Assembly (NCBI GenBank): GCA_964551875.1
Contig: CAZKEV010000006.1
Location: forward strand, 6,730 to 70,729
DNA length: 64,000 nt
Direction of reading: 5' to 3'
From: JACTUA01 sp964551875
GTDB taxonomy: Archaea > Halobacteriota > Methanomicrobia > Methanomicrobiales > JACTUA01
The translations under genes were made by a program, and so were the position numbers. Under the pieces are notes generated by a model. The model was not told the DNA's origin. It was given only the letters and a program-made list of their open reading frames with translations, and searched no databases. The first letter of the stretch is position 1; every line of letters starts with the position of its first letter. Positions 28,037 through 36,267 of this stretch are shown here, one piece after another.

Positions 28037-28832
28037 GCTCCCTCCCGGAGGCCCCTGCCACCCTCCGCACGACAAGGAAGAGGAGGAAGGAGACCACCAC
28101 CATGATGAAGGCCACGCTCCGGCTCTCGGCGAGGCCGCCCGTCGAAAACCGCTGGTAGATGAGGGTCGAGATGACCATGGGGAAGTAGGCGATCATCACC
28201 ACCGCGGCGAACTCCCCCACGGCCCGGCCCCAGGCCATGGTGGCCCCGCTCACCAGGTGGCCCCGGGCGAGGGGGAGGGCTACGGCGAGGAAGGCCCGGA
28301 ACCGGGTCGCCCCGAGGGTCCGGGCCACGTGCTCGAGGTGGAGGGGGACCCGGTGGAACCCCTCCCGCACCGCCCCGACGTAGTAGGGCGTGGAGACGAA
28401 GACCATGGCGGCCACGATGCCGAGGAAGGCGTCCTCGAAGAAGATGCCGATCCCGGCGAGGGGGGCACCGAGGGGGCCCCGGGCCATGAAGAGGAGGTAG
28501 ACCATGAGCCCCGCGACCGTGTGGGGGAGGACGAGGGGGAGGTCGACGAGGCTCTCCACGGTCCTCTTCAGGGGGAACTCCTCCCGGGCGAGGAGATAGG
28601 CGAGGGGCGTCCCCAGGAGAAAGAGGATCCCCACCGTGAGGAAGCCGGCGGCAAAGGTGAGGAGGAGGGACTGGATGACCTCGGTCTCCATGGCAACCGC
28701 AACGAGGTGGTGGAGGGACCCGAGCTCGGGGATGGCGATGACGAGGAGGGCGAGGGTGGTGTAGGCGAGGAGAACCCCTCCGGTGAGGGCGAAGGCAAGG
28801 GTCATGGGGTCCGGGAGGCGGACGGCTTTCAT
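28023..28832 (-). CDS. wtpB: Tungstate/molybdate ABC transporter permease
   Basis: A 269-residue membrane protein with about six transmembrane segments and the cytoplasmic EAA-type loop (ARTLGATRFRAFLAVALPLA). AWGRAVGEFAAVVMIAY is typical of ModB/WtpB permeases. It lies 25 bp after wtpA and overlaps wtpC, so the three are transcribed together. Codon use is extremely G/C rich compared with the surface genes. Confidence 0.87.
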   Translation of the reverse strand: MKAVRLPDPMTLAFALTGGVLLAYTTLALLVIAIPELGSLHHLVAVAMETEVIQSLLLTFAAGFLTVGILFLLGTPLAYLLAREEFPLKRTVESLVDLPLVLPHTVAGLMVYLLFMARGPLGAPLAGIGIFFEDAFLGIVAAMVFVSTPYYVGAVREGFHRVPLHLEHVARTLGATRFRAFLAVALPLARGHLVSGATMAWGRAVGEFAAVVMIAYFPMVISTLIYQRFSTGGLAESRSVAFIMVVVSFLLFLVVRRVAGASGREHDRP

Positions 28833-28857
28833 GCCGATCCCCCCGGCACGGGCCGGC

Positions 28858-29871
28858 TCACGGGGCGGACAGCGGTGCAGGCCATCCCCGGCCTCCCTTC
28901 AGGGATTCGTTCACCACGAAGGCCACGAACTCCTCCCCGGCGGCCGGATCCGGGGCATTCGTCGGCACGGTGAGGGCGTACACGATGGGCCTCCCGGTCC
29001 GTTCCCTCCCTATGTCGGAGAACCGGGGAAAGCCCAGGATCACCCTGACAGTCCCGTACCGGCCGGCCTGTGCCGGGTCCGCGAGGTTGATCCCTACCGG
29101 CAGGGGGATCCAGGAGAAGTTCTGGGCCTCCGCAACACTGCGGTACTCGAAGGCATAGTCAATCCCGCCCGCCGCAAGGAGGGACATGAGGAAGAGGGAG
29201 CCGTCCCGGATGGCCACGTGGCTGCCCGAGGGTTTCATGACCTGGGGGAGGGAGACCACCCGGACACCCCCTTCCTCACTGATTGCCAGCGGGGGATCGA
29301 AGTGGTCCCCCACGACCCGGCCGAAGATCCCGGGGTCCCCGTACTCGTCCCCGGCGAGCATGAGGACCATGAGCGCCCGGTAACCCGCTGCGTCGAGCAT
29401 GGGATTAGAGAATCCTACCCGGACATCGGGCCGGGAGAGGATCTCCGGCCAGTTCCCCTGGTTGATCTCATCGGCGTACCGGCTCACCGGGGTATAGGCA
29501 ATGACCATTTCGTTCCGGGCAAAGGGGAGATACCATTCGGTGTAGTTCCGACCCCCCTCCCCGGACGGCCTGTACATGAGGTCCGGGATGAGGGATTCAT
29601 CGGCCACGGCGACAACATCGAAAGGGCGCCCGAGGTCCGTCACCTGCCGGATGGCCTGGATGGAGCCGTGCCCCTCCACCCGTACGTCTGTACCGGGGTG
29701 GAGAGCCTCGTACCGCTCCTCCGCCTCCGCGAAGGGGTACAGAAGGCTTCCCGCAGCCACCACATGGATGACCTGCTCCCGACGCTCCCCGGTGCCCGTG
29801 CAGCCCGATCCAGCAACGATGAGGATGAGGAGGAGCATGGCCAGCGAGGTCAGCCCGGGGATGACTTTCAT
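28858..29871 (-). CDS. wtpA: Tungstate/molybdate-binding lipoprotein
   Basis: A 337-residue extracellular solute-binding lipoprotein with lipobox GSGC (Cys24). Family features of WtpA are present: HVVAAGSLLYPF, QVTDLGRPFDVVAVAD, FARNEMVIAYTP, NQGNWPEILSRPDVRVGFSNP and an AAGYRALMVLML segment. WtpA proteins bind tungstate and molybdate very tightly in an octahedral site. ATG at 29871 follows GAGGTCC and overlaps the stop of the SUOX-like lipoprotein gene as ATGA, so the two are translationally coupled. Preference for tungstate over molybdate cannot be read from sequence. Confidence 0.88.
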   Translation of the reverse strand: MKVIPGLTSLAMLLLILIVAGSGCTGTGERREQVIHVVAAGSLLYPFAEAEERYEALHPGTDVRVEGHGSIQAIRQVTDLGRPFDVVAVADESLIPDLMYRPSGEGGRNYTEWYLPFARNEMVIAYTPVSRYADEINQGNWPEILSRPDVRVGFSNPMLDAAGYRALMVLMLAGDEYGDPGIFGRVVGDHFDPPLAISEEGGVRVVSLPQVMKPSGSHVAIRDGSLFLMSLLAAGGIDYAFEYRSVAEAQNFSWIPLPVGINLADPAQAGRYGTVRVILGFPRFSDIGRERTGRPIVYALTVPTNAPDPAAGEEFVAFVVNESLKGGRGWPAPLSAP

Positions 29872-30467
29872 TTTGTATGGACCTCGATCCTGTCCACCCA
29901 CTTGACCCAGGCAGAACCCTCGGTCACCACGCCGGGGGTCTCCGAAATGATCCCGATACGGCAGGGTCCGCCATCATCGTAGGTGAGGGGTTTTCCGTCC
30001 TCCTCGTACACGAGGAGCACCCTGAGGGGGGGGGAGGGGATCTCCCGGAGGTCTGAATCGAAGGTCACGAACCCCTTCCCCTCCAGCTGGTCATCATCAA
30101 AGACCCAGAGGTACCCGTCGGGCGCCGAGATCCAGAGCTGGTCGCCGGCTTCTACACCGCCCACGAGGGCTGCGAGATCACGCAGATCGACACCGCGTAC
30201 TACCCAGGGCCCGTAACGGATCCCGACCGTGGAAACGGCGTACCCGTGGCCGGTGACCGACGGGAGGGCCCGGATATCATCGAGAGTGAGGACCCTCTCA
30301 GTGGTCCCGTTCAGGGTGAGCTTCCAGCCGGGGAATTCTTCCTTCGGCTGGCTTCCCGTTCCCTGGACCTGCGACGGGCCGAATGCAGAGCACCCGGCAA
30401 GGACTCCGAGGAGGAGGCAGGAGAGGAGAGCCACTGCCGTGATACCGGGGGAACGCACCGCCATCAT
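29868..30467 (-). CDS. SUOX-fold (molybdopterin-binding-like) lipoprotein
   Basis: A 199-residue lipoprotein: signal peptide with lipobox VLAGC (Cys26), then one compact domain of the sulfite-oxidase molybdopterin-binding type. It shows WKLTLNGT, LTLDDIRALP, VVRGVDLRDLAALVGG, SAPDGYLWVF, LLVYEEDGKPL, GGPCRIG and WVKWVDRIEV. At the place where enzymes of this fold have the Mo-ligating Cys, this protein reads YAVSTVGIRYGPW with no Cys, so catalysis with a standard Mo cofactor is unlikely. It overlaps wtpA and the upstream surface gene by 4 bp each, which ties its job to the transporter. It might be a cofactor- or oxyanion-binding accessory. Confidence 0.75.
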   Translation of the reverse strand: MMAVRSPGITAVALLSCLLLGVLAGCSAFGPSQVQGTGSQPKEEFPGWKLTLNGTTERVLTLDDIRALPSVTGHGYAVSTVGIRYGPWVVRGVDLRDLAALVGGVEAGDQLWISAPDGYLWVFDDDQLEGKGFVTFDSDLREIPSPPLRVLLVYEEDGKPLTYDDGGPCRIGIISETPGVVTEGSAWVKWVDRIEVHTK

Positions 30468-31324
30468 GAACGCCTCCGGGAAAGGAACGCGGCCCCTGCG
30501 CCTGCCAGGGGTGCGAGGATAGAGGGGAGCGGTATTCCCTGTGGTGTCATTCCAGTCTCCCCGGCAGTAGTACTCTCATTCCCTTCGGACATGGACTTCA
30601 CGACGGACTGCCTTACACCCGTGTACCCTCCCTTGTAGACCCTGATTTCGTCGATCCACTTCACGCTGAGGCCGTTCGTGGAGGGGTAGAGGTTGTCGAA
30701 GAGGTGGATGTCCTCGGGGGGCATCACCGCCCGCATGTCGCTGTTCCCGAAAACATGCTTCCCCTCCGGATTGGTTGAGGTGTCGGCAAGGAAGGTCAGG
30801 CGCATGCCCACGTGGAAGTCAGGCGGGTATCCCACCCCTTGTCGCTCCCCCACGGGCGCCTCCGCGCCGTTGTACCAGCAGATCCCGACAGGGCCCTGGC
30901 GCGGGTCCGGGGTCACGACGTTCGGGTATCCGAACACGACGTTGTATCCGTCCCCGGCGTGGACCATTACCTCGTCAGACTGCCCCATCCCGCCCACGAG
31001 ATCGGCGAGGTCCGCGAGGTCGCTACACTTCACGGCACCGTGGTCCTTGAAGTTGGCCGTCTCGTTCGCATCCCACCGGGCCTCCTTGTCGTCGGTAAAA
31101 ACGGGGCCCTGGTGATAGTAATGGGTGACGCCGTCGCCCAGGACCGGGAGGTTCGCTTCCATCCCATGGTAATCCACCGTCCGCTCGGCCAGGACCGAGC
31201 CGTTCGTGTCAAATGCAACGACCTTTATCTGCGTCGTAGGAGCTCCCAGGGCGGGTGCAACCAGGACGAGAACGAGGAGCAGGGCACAGGCTGGTGCCCG
31301 AGAGAATTGCCAGATGTGCTTCAT
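30464..31324 (-). CDS. Surface protein with N-type domain and C-terminal membrane anchor
   Basis: A 286-residue protein: signal peptide (1-28), N-type domain (about 29-225; NLPVLGDGVTHYYHQGPVF, DLADLVGGMGQSDEV, GLSVKWIDEIRVY), a Ser/Thr-rich stalk, and a C-terminal hydrophobic helix ending in FLSRRRS. That tail looks like a membrane or sortase-type anchor but is not a canonical PGF-CTERM. It has no added PKD domains, so it shows the minimal form of the family. It is the second gene of the wtp operon, with ATGA overlaps on both sides. Confidence 0.75.
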   Translation of the reverse strand: MKHIWQFSRAPACALLLVLVLVAPALGAPTTQIKVVAFDTNGSVLAERTVDYHGMEANLPVLGDGVTHYYHQGPVFTDDKEARWDANETANFKDHGAVKCSDLADLADLVGGMGQSDEVMVHAGDGYNVVFGYPNVVTPDPRQGPVGICWYNGAEAPVGERQGVGYPPDFHVGMRLTFLADTSTNPEGKHVFGNSDMRAVMPPEDIHLFDNLYPSTNGLSVKWIDEIRVYKGGYTGVRQSVVKSMSEGNESTTAGETGMTPQGIPLPSILAPLAGAGAAFLSRRRS

Positions 31325-32157
31325 AGGGTCATTCTCCTGCTAGAAAGGAAACAGCCGGCGGTAGCGAAGAGCGCGATGACTCCTCCCACGGGATCGAGGG
31401 GGGCCTTCGCCGTGGGGGAAGCTGCCGGGGCAGCAGCAGCGCCGGGATCGGGGATGATCTTCAGGTCAGAGACGTACATCACCGAGAGGCCGGTCGTGGT
31501 GGGGTACTTCTCCTCCCCCTGGCGGTAGTAGTACCAGAATCTCTCCGCGGCCGACTTGTGCCAGTCCCCGACCCCGAAGGCATGGATGCCCCAGGGGTTC
31601 GTGGAGGTATCGGCAAAGAAGATGATCCGCATCCCTTCCCGGTACTCGGGCACGTACCCATCGCCTGCCTTCCACCAGGTGAGCACGATGGGGCCCTGCC
31701 GCGAAGGGGGGGAGTAGACGTTCTCATACCCGAAATCCTTCGTAAACCTATCCTCGGCGAGGACCCGCACCATCTCCCCCGGTCCCATGCCCCCGACCAG
31801 GTCGCAGAGGTCCCTGAGATCGGTCCCCTTCACCGCCCCCATCTCCTTCTCCTGCACGTTTGTATCCTCGGCGGGATTCCACCGGAGCTCCTGCTCCTTC
31901 GCGGGATCTGGATCGTCAACAAAGACCGGACCCTGATGGTAGTAGCGGGTCACTCCGTCGCCGTATACAGGAAGGTTCGCCTCCATCCAGGCAAGAGTGA
32001 CGGTGGTCTCATTCGCCACGGTTCTTCCGTCAGGGCCGGTCTTCACGATATGCAGGGATGTGGTGGCAGCGGATGCGGGAGAAAACAGGCAGGCGAGAGC
32101 CAGCCCAATCACGAGGATAAGGACATACAGCCGAATGACCTGGATTCGGGACGACAT
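31321..32157 (-). CDS. Surface protein with N-type domain and C-terminal membrane anchor
   Basis: A 278-residue protein, first gene of the wtp operon: signal peptide (1-30), N-type domain (31-240; VYGDGVTRYYHQGPVF, KGTDLRDLCDLVGGM, VGDWHKSAAERFWYYY, GLSVMYVSDLKI), a short Ala/Pro linker and a C-terminal helix ending in SSRRMTL. A GGGAGGAG ribosome-binding site lies just upstream of the ATG. AT-rich candidates for its TATA box (TTTATTTA at 32185-32192 and TGTATTTAATCC at 32209-32220, minus strand) lie in the divergent gap before the ligase gene. Confidence 0.75.
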   Translation of the reverse strand: MSSRIQVIRLYVLILVIGLALACLFSPASAATTSLHIVKTGPDGRTVANETTVTLAWMEANLPVYGDGVTRYYHQGPVFVDDPDPAKEQELRWNPAEDTNVQEKEMGAVKGTDLRDLCDLVGGMGPGEMVRVLAEDRFTKDFGYENVYSPPSRQGPIVLTWWKAGDGYVPEYREGMRIIFFADTSTNPWGIHAFGVGDWHKSAAERFWYYYRQGEEKYPTTTGLSVMYVSDLKIIPDPGAAAAPAASPTAKAPLDPVGGVIALFATAGCFLSSRRMTL

Positions 32158-32351
32158 TGCTCCTCCCGGATTCTGGGATGATAGTAAATAAAGTTGATGG
32201 AATGATGCGGATTAAATACATTAGGTTAACCAGCACTCCTTTCCCCTTGTTCGAAGAGGTCGATGCCACTCTTTTTATCCTCTCCTCCACAACCAGAGAG
32301 TAGCGAGGGAACGTTCCTGGTGAATCGCACGCTGGGGCCAGGGGAATAGCC
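32158..32351. promoter_or_regulatory. Divergent promoter region, wtp operon and DNA ligase
   Basis: AT-rich between 32181 and 32232. It holds two possible minus-strand TATA elements for the wtp/surface operon. On the plus strand AGGGGA precedes the TTG start of the ligase gene. No gene is seen. Confidence 0.4.
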
Positions 32352-33986
32352 TTGAAGTTCATCGAGTTCTCGGAGATCTGTGAACGGCTGGAGGCGATCC
32401 CGGGGAGGCTCGAGATGATCGACGTCCTCGCCAGGGATCTGCCAGGGCTCGATGACCGGGAGCTCCCCATCTTCGTCCGGTTCATCATGGGAAGGATCTT
32501 CCCCGACTGGTCCCCTTTCAAGCTCGGGATCGGGCCGAACCTCCTCTACGAGGCGATCGCCTACGTTGCCGGCAGGAAGAAGGAAGCCATCGTCTCCGCC
32601 GTCTCGGCCGAGGGTGATGCAGGGAAGGCGTTGGAGAAGCTCCTTGAAGAGAAGGAGCAGACCTCGTTCTTCGCCGAGGAGCTGACCATTGGCGATGTGT
32701 ACCGGGAGTGCGAGGCCATCGCCACCTCCGAGGGGAAGAAATCGCAGCGCGAGAAGCTTCTGGCGGTGCGGAAGCTCTTTGCGAACGCAAAACCGCTGGA
32801 GGGCAGGTACCTGGCACGGCTCATCCTGGGGGAGCTCAGGATCGGTATCGGCGAAGGGAACGTAAGGGAAGCCGTCGCGAAGGCCTTCTCCCTGGACCCG
32901 GCCCTCGTCGACCATGCCTACCAGGCTATGAATGATCTGGGGGAGGTGGCACGCCTCGCACGCCAGGGGGAGAAGGCCCTCTCCGCGGTCCATATCGAGG
33001 TCTTCAGGCCGATCAAGATGATGCTCGCACAGCAGGGGTCGATCGCTGACATGGTCGGAGAGCACGGGAATGTGGCCGCAGAGTACAAGTATGACGGGAC
33101 ACGGATCCAGTTCCACAAGAGAGGGGGCGAGGTCCGGATCTACTCCCGGAAGCTGGAGGAGGTGACGAACGCCCTTCCCGATATTATCATGAAGCTCACC
33201 GCCGCTACCTCCCGCGATGTGATCCTTGACGGGGAGGCTGTCGCCACGAAGGACGGGAGGCCGATGCCCTTCCAGTTCGTGCTGAGGAGGTTCCGGCGGA
33301 AGTACGACATCGAGGCCCATGCCGAGAAGATCGAGCTCGTTCCCTACATCTTTGACATCCTCTCGCTGGACGGGGAGACCCTGATCGACCTCCCGTTCTC
33401 TCTCCGCAGGAAGAGGCTCGAGGAGGCCCTCACCAGCCACGTGGCACCGCAGAAGGTGAGCGATGACCCGGGCGCCCTCGGGGAGTTCTACAACGCTGCC
33501 CTCGATGCGGGCCACGAGGGGATCATGGTGAAGGACCTCGGCTCCCTCTACCAGCCCGGGGTCAGGGGCAAGCACTGGATAAAAGTGAAGCCCGAGGTGG
33601 ATACCCTGGACCTCGCCGTCATCGGGGGCGAATGGGGCGAGGGGAGGCGGGCGCACTTCTTCGGCTCCTTCCTCCTTGCCTGCCAGGACCGGGGCCAGCT
33701 CCTCGCTGTCGGGAAGGTGGCGACCGGCATCTCCGACGAGATGCTCGCCACGATCTACGAGACTATGAAGGATCTTGTCATCTCCCGTTCGGGAAAAGAG
33801 GTGACCTTCGAGCCCCAGGTGGTCTTCGAGGTCGGCTACTCGGAGATCCAGACCTCCCCGAATTATGCGAGCGGGTTTGCCCTCCGGTTCCCCCGCTTCA
33901 TCCGGATCAGGGACGACAAGGGCGTGGACGAGATCGAGACCCTCGAATCTATCAGGTCACGCTTTCAGCGCCAATCGCAGTCCTGA
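32352..33986 (+). CDS. lig: ATP-dependent DNA ligase
   Basis: A 544-residue archaeal ligase that seals nicks in replication and repair. The N-terminal DNA-binding domain is followed by the nucleotidyltransferase core with motif I KYDGTRIQ (Lys246 carries the AMP). Motifs RKYDIEAHAEKIELVPYIFD, EGIMVKDL and HWIKVKPE follow, then the OB-fold domain. Length is standard for euryarchaeal ligases. The start is TTG at 32352, supported by AGGGGA and by the family-typical MKFIEFSEICERLE opening. Its 3' end overlaps the convergent membrane-protein gene by 35 bp. Confidence 0.93.
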   Translation: MKFIEFSEICERLEAIPGRLEMIDVLARDLPGLDDRELPIFVRFIMGRIFPDWSPFKLGIGPNLLYEAIAYVAGRKKEAIVSAVSAEGDAGKALEKLLEEKEQTSFFAEELTIGDVYRECEAIATSEGKKSQREKLLAVRKLFANAKPLEGRYLARLILGELRIGIGEGNVREAVAKAFSLDPALVDHAYQAMNDLGEVARLARQGEKALSAVHIEVFRPIKMMLAQQGSIADMVGEHGNVAAEYKYDGTRIQFHKRGGEVRIYSRKLEEVTNALPDIIMKLTAATSRDVILDGEAVATKDGRPMPFQFVLRRFRRKYDIEAHAEKIELVPYIFDILSLDGETLIDLPFSLRRKRLEEALTSHVAPQKVSDDPGALGEFYNAALDAGHEGIMVKDLGSLYQPGVRGKHWIKVKPEVDTLDLAVIGGEWGEGRRAHFFGSFLLACQDRGQLLAVGKVATGISDEMLATIYETMKDLVISRSGKEVTFEPQVVFEVGYSEIQTSPNYASGFALRFPRFIRIRDDKGVDEIETLESIRSRFQRQSQS

Positions 33987-34791
33987 TGACCCAGTACCTC
34001 TTCCTCTCCTCGTCCCCCTCGACGTAGGCATAATACTGGGAGAAGAGGCCGTCGATCTTCTGGAAGACCACCTCGCCGCTGAAGTCGGTGTACCGGGTGT
34101 ACACCTTTGCTCCCTCTTTGTGCTTCAGGACGACCTTGACATCGGGAGATGCCTGGTTTGTAAGCCGGTTGATCACCTTGAAGGTGACGGTGGGCGCGAG
34201 AGGCTCCTGGCCCCTCTTCATCACCTCCCTGAAGGTGGTGGTCCCGCTGGGCTTGATGATCTCGTAGAAGGAGCTCTTGGGGAGCTTCACGACGAGCAGG
34301 ATGCCGAGGATGATGAAGATCCCGCCCCCCACGAGGAGCACCCCGAGGAGGATATTCTGCAGATGGCCTGTGTAGTCAACCGATCCAAATATCGTGTCCA
34401 GGACAGGCTGGATATAATACTGGATCTCATTCGCTACAGGAACCGCCCATTCCGGAGCCCAGCCATAATTCCTGTCGTTGATCGCAGTCCCCCAGGCAAG
34501 GACGCTGACTGCAGCGAGGAGTACGATTCCTATCGCTATGAGAACCAGGGCAAGGATGACCCCGAAAACCGTGGCCCCGAACTCGATGAATCCAAACCTC
34601 CGTTTCAGGATCCGGTTGAGGATGGAGAAGAGGAGGAAGAGGAGGAGGATGCCCCCGATGATGGGGAGGTAATATGCATAGATCAATCCCATGAATTGAG
34701 CGCTTTCTGTCTGCAGGCCTGGTGTTCCCTGGGCAGACGCAACCGCTGCCATGATCGGCAGGAAGAGGGCGAGAAAGCGGTATCGCTCCAT
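33952..34791 (-). CDS. Membrane protein with C-terminal beta domain, function unknown
   Basis: A 279-residue protein: signal-like segment (1-20), then about four transmembrane segments (35-60, 68-100, 140-175). A soluble C-terminal domain of about 95 residues (TVTFKVINRLTNQ, VKVVLKHKEG, GEVVFQKIDG) resembles carboxypeptidase-regulatory/Ig-like folds. ATG at 34791 is chosen because a normal signal sequence MERYRFLALFLP follows; a start at 34833 with GGGGG just before it is possible. I do not recognise a specific family. Confidence 0.6.
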   Translation of the reverse strand: MERYRFLALFLPIMAAVASAQGTPGLQTESAQFMGLIYAYYLPIIGGILLLFLLFSILNRILKRRFGFIEFGATVFGVILALVLIAIGIVLLAAVSVLAWGTAINDRNYGWAPEWAVPVANEIQYYIQPVLDTIFGSVDYTGHLQNILLGVLLVGGGIFIILGILLVVKLPKSSFYEIIKPSGTTTFREVMKRGQEPLAPTVTFKVINRLTNQASPDVKVVLKHKEGAKVYTRYTDFSGEVVFQKIDGLFSQYYAYVEGDEERKRYWVIRTAIGAESVT

Positions 34792-34923
34792 AATATGACT
34801 TTCCCTGCCAAGGTAGATAAGGTTCATCATCATCCCCCGTTAAAAACCAGCCGGGCCTTCCAGAACAGGATTCCTAGCGGGAACGGGCTGTGAAGAGGCT
34901 AAGCCTTGCACTCTCCCCACCAG

Positions 34924-36009
34924 TCACCGGGCCCCTGGAGACGGGTGGATGACCCTGCAGCGGGCCCCCAGGAAGGCAAGGGCACGGGCGACCCAGTCGC
35001 TCCAGGCGACCGGCCCTTCGCAGGCAATCGCTGCCAGTTCCCGCCCGACCTCATCGTCCCTTCCCTCGAGGACCTCGACGACCACGGACCCCGGGGAGAA
35101 GCCGGCCGCTAGAAGGCCGTCCATGTCCCCGTCCACGACCCCGAAGACCGGAATACCACGGTGGGCACAGATGTGGCCGCATATTGCTGTGGTATCATCG
35201 CCGATGGCAAGGATACCGCACGTATCAGGGGTAATGTACCGGTAGAGATCGTGGCCGCAGTGGTCGATGACGATGATCCTCCCTTCACCAGGGGCCGTTC
35301 CACCCTTTCGCGGGGGCGCAATTCTCACGGAACCGCTCTTGCACCAGGCCCTGGAAAGGTCGATCCCCCCCATTCTCGCGAGCTTCTCCAGGCCATGGGC
35401 CTTGGGCCTGAGGCCGGATATGGCTTCGATACCGCCATCCCTTGACCGGATTACGACTTTCTCTGCGAGAGCCGTGCCGATGACAATCCCCTGGACCTGG
35501 ACTGCTTCACCGGGGAGGCAGCCCCGGATCTCCCGGTGCATACCCCCCTGTCCCGGGCCCGATGCTGCCTCTGTAAGGGAGTATCCAGTCTCCCTCGCAA
35601 GGAGGCGGGCGAAATCCCGGTCCCCTCCGTTCCAGAGGTACACGGTCCGGGAGGAGCATTCCAGCTGGACGAGTGGTTGGCCAGGGGGCAGGTGCGAGGC
35701 GACAATCTCCCCGAAGATCCTCCCCGACTCGGGGGTCTTCCCATGGTTCACCAGGAACCCCTCCCCCCCTGTCCTCCTGAGAACAGAGCTCGGCGGGTCG
35801 CCATCGAAGGTGACCGGGAGGTCCGACTCCTCGGCAGCGGTCCTTGCCATGACCCCGGCAACAACGGTCTTTCCCGGAGAGAGGAGGCCCTGGAGCCAGG
35901 CAACGTCCCCGCGGTCAAAAGCCTCCGGGCCATGTACTACCATGACTGTATCTGCGAACCGCCCGTGATGCCGGTCTTTCCGTTTCATGGACCCTTGCTT
36001 TCGGGGCAT
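34924..36009 (-). CDS. DUF2117 family protein
   Basis: A 361-residue cytosolic protein that matches my recollection of the methanogen-restricted DUF2117 family. Visible features: VMVVHGPEAFDRGDV at the N-terminus, a central VLRRTGGEGFLVNHGKTPES segment, and a C-terminal GRIIVIDHCGHD ... VFGVVDGDMDGLL region suggesting a nucleotide- or phosphate-binding Rossmann-like fold. It starts 12 bp after pcc1 and is probably the last gene of the L37Ae operon. An alternative start at 35988 (MKRKDRHHG) is possible. Function is unknown. Confidence 0.7.
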   Translation of the reverse strand: MPRKQGSMKRKDRHHGRFADTVMVVHGPEAFDRGDVAWLQGLLSPGKTVVAGVMARTAAEESDLPVTFDGDPPSSVLRRTGGEGFLVNHGKTPESGRIFGEIVASHLPPGQPLVQLECSSRTVYLWNGGDRDFARLLARETGYSLTEAASGPGQGGMHREIRGCLPGEAVQVQGIVIGTALAEKVVIRSRDGGIEAISGLRPKAHGLEKLARMGGIDLSRAWCKSGSVRIAPPRKGGTAPGEGRIIVIDHCGHDLYRYITPDTCGILAIGDDTTAICGHICAHRGIPVFGVVDGDMDGLLAAGFSPGSVVVEVLEGRDDEVGRELAAIACEGPVAWSDWVARALAFLGARCRVIHPSPGAR

Positions 36010-36021
36010 TCCGGTCCCACC

Positions 36022-36267
36022 CTATCCCTTGTTCCCGGTCATATCCAGCATCTCTTCAGCAACGGACACGAGCCGGAGCCACATGTTGAGGGCTGCCCTG
36101 AGAGCCGGTATGTCATCAGCAGAGACCGATATGACCAGGAGATCATCCCCCTCGAGGGTGACCCCGACCTCGGTCCTTGGGTTGATCTCCCCGATCTCGG
36201 GGGTGAGAGAGCGGTAGATCTCCGGGGCCCGGGCGGACCGGCATGAGAAGACCGCCGTGTGCTTCAC
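36022..36267 (-). CDS. pcc1: KEOPS complex subunit Pcc1
   Basis: An 81-residue protein of the Pcc1 family: short alpha-beta fold with EGDDLLVISVSADDIPALRAAL and a C-terminal helix. Pcc1 is the dimerising subunit of KEOPS, which makes t6A37 in tRNA. It overlaps the Brix gene by 4 bp, the arrangement seen in many archaeal genomes. Notably the window also encodes a TrmO-like enzyme that would act on the product of KEOPS. Confidence 0.85.
   Translation of the reverse strand: MKHTAVFSCRSARAPEIYRSLTPEIGEINPRTEVGVTLEGDDLLVISVSADDIPALRAALNMWLRLVSVAEEMLDMTGNKG

Noticed and set aside
3713..32157. CRISPR array or phage origin for the repeat-rich island
   Set aside because: Repeats are protein-domain repeats without short direct repeats and spacers, and no integrase, transposase or phage genes are seen.
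32226..33656. 476-codon minus-strand frame
   Set aside because: Antisense to DNA ligase, which carries all ligase motifs.
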